Shown piece by piece: positions 1-64,000 of a DNA stretch of 64,000 bases. A model generated the notes under the pieces. That model was not told the DNA's origin, did no database searches, and worked only from the letters and a program-made list of their open reading frames with translations. The position numbers and the translations under genes were made by a program. Position 1 is the stretch's first letter, and every line of letters begins with the position of its first letter. This DNA is from Thysanoteuthis rhombus (taxonomy: Eukaryota; Mollusca; Cephalopoda; Oegopsida; Thysanoteuthidae), in the NCBI GenBank assembly GCA_963457665.1, contig OY735202.1, positions 78,590,666 through 78,654,665 of the forward strand. Reading direction: 5' to 3'.

Positions 1-146
1 ATGTTGTATAGTAATACTTTTCGGGTCTATGTGTTAAATTACCATATTTCATATTCGTAAAAGCATGGATTAACACTGCCTCCAATTTACGGCTTGAAAA
101 AGTCACATGAAGCACCAAAGTATTGGAGAAAAAAAATATAAATCAC
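1..146. other. Intron sequence at left edge
   Basis: This is the start of the intron after MAM-j exon B1. I see no exon, repeat or other feature in it. Confidence 0.6.
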
Positions 147-62969
<62,823 letters not shown>

Positions 62970-63530
62970 CTTAGAAAAACAAAAAAAAGTTCGATTTACT
63001 TACATGATACTCCATTTGTGTATCAACTTTTTTGGTCAGTGAAATTTGTTAAAGTAGATAACTACAAAATGGTGTATGTATAGTAATTCACCTTACGTCT
63101 CAAGTCTCAAGATCCTAAGGCAAATAAAAATCACGTGTACTTATATAATACGCCTCGTGTATGTCTATATTTTTGAAGAAATATATATTTAATGCTGAAT
63201 ATATAGTTTCCTTCACTCACATAAATATTTTTTCTTAAATGCAATCATTAACTCTACCGAAATTGTGCAATTTACTGCAAGAGTCACCATTGACACACTT
63301 TACAATGTAGAATCTTATGAGAGCATTTGGAAAGTCCTTCAACTCAGCTATAAATGTGACAAGTTTCAATATTGTAAGGTCACTGGTTACAAAAACGTAT
63401 TAGATTGAATATATATCTGGAATTTTATATCGACCACTTTTCAGAGATTTTAGGATAGTGCGATAAAGTACATGATAGTACACTGAAAGCTACCATTGTT
63501 TCAATGTAATTACATATTCTAACTCTCCAG
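62970..63530. other. Intron upstream of MAM-a exon A; no exon seen
   Basis: I searched the minus strand for a C-type exon or a linker exon to precede MAM-a and found none. The preceding coding exon must lie to the right of the window, or be one I did not recognise. Confidence 0.55.
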
Positions 63531-63539
63531 GAGTATTTT

Positions 63540-64000
63540 TCATTCATCATCAGTCTTTTAACGTCCCTCGTTGGACATAAACCTTCCCCAGAATCAGCCA
63601 CATTTCTCTATCATGGGCGTCGCAGAGCCAGTATTTTCTAAATTTGTCTAGTCATCTCTCCCTCTCGTATTTTTTCGGCCTCGGCTTTCGCATGAGATCT
63701 CTGGGGATCCATGTTGTGAGTCGTTATGTCCATTAGTTGTCTTTCATTCTTGCAACATGACCAGCCCATTGGCATTTGAGTTTTCTTATGGATTCTATGA
63801 TGTCTCTGACCTGCGTTTTCTTTCAGATATATTGTGCTGTCTTGTGATCTTTCCGTGTGAGGTTGAGGATGATTCTCTCATGTGCAAGTTCATGCCTCTC
63901 AGTTTGCAGTACTATCTTTTGATTAGGTTCCATGTTTTAGCTCCATATTGGGAGGATGCATTGGTTGTTTACTCTTCTTTTGAGGATTATCGGGATCGTC
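63540..64000 (-). mobile_element. RTE-like LINE 3' fragment, family 2, copy 6 (runs off window)
   Basis: The minus-strand family 3' end begins at catcatcagtcttttaacgt (63546). It continues through tcgttggacataaaccttcc, catgggcgtcgcagagccag, cattcttgcaacatgaccag and ggttccatgttttagctcca. It matches the copies at 49105 and 52628 and continues past base 64000. Confidence 0.88.

Overview
The window is eukaryotic, intron-rich and AT-rich. It is filled with (TA)n, (CA)n and (GA)n microsatellites, tRNA-derived SINE-like sequences and decayed non-LTR retrotransposons. The mix of RTE-like LINEs with (GAT)n tails, tRNA-derived SINEs and very large introns suggests a lophotrochozoan, most likely a mollusc and possibly a coleoid cephalopod. 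That placement is inference; nothing in the sequence proves it.

The only host gene I can support runs on the minus strand across the whole window and leaves it at both ends. It encodes a large extracellular protein built from tandem MAM domains. I assembled 31 coding exons (first coding base 62969, last 147) with every junction in frame: 5,021 nt, about 1,674 residues. They encode nine complete MAM domains, named here MAM-a to MAM-i in order of transcription, and the first part of a tenth, MAM-j. The usual layout is three exons per domain. Exon A (120-162 nt) starts and ends in phase 1 and carries the first two cysteines and the DHT motif. Exon B (257-284 nt) goes from phase 1 to phase 0 and carries the third cysteine and the core strands. 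Exon C (85-163 nt) goes from phase 0 to phase 1 and carries the IAIDD motif, the fourth cysteine and the linker. Exceptions are MAM-c and MAM-j, where exon B is split, MAM-f, where the second part of B is fused to C, and MAM-d, which has an extra linker exon. Three linkers are rich in Thr and Pro. No signal peptide, transmembrane segment, LDL-receptor class A module or other domain type lies in the window.

Layout by coordinate: MAM-j 147-2161; MAM-i 4315-12120; MAM-h 14339-19459; MAM-g 20249-26484; MAM-f 26844-28622; MAM-e 30371-37243; MAM-d with its linker exon 39247-42421; MAM-c 44011-54001; MAM-b 55442-58273; MAM-a 59215-62969. The introns hold LINE fragments at 5.2-7.9, 10.4, 29.2, 46.1, 49.1, 52.6, 59.6 and 63.5 kb; an interspersed repeat present nine times, always on the plus strand; an 850-bp foldback element at 35.84-36.69 kb; several tandem repeats (38, 70, ~78, ~120 and ~129 bp); and a decayed mariner-type transposase fragment.

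The window gives no sign of a bacterial-style operon, CRISPR array or defence system. The most distinctive observations are the regular MAM exon architecture with lineage-specific exon splits, a TSD-flanked 5'-inverted LINE, a foldback element with hammerhead-like motifs in both arms, a relic of a MAM exon in an intron, and a tandem duplication that includes a real splice acceptor.
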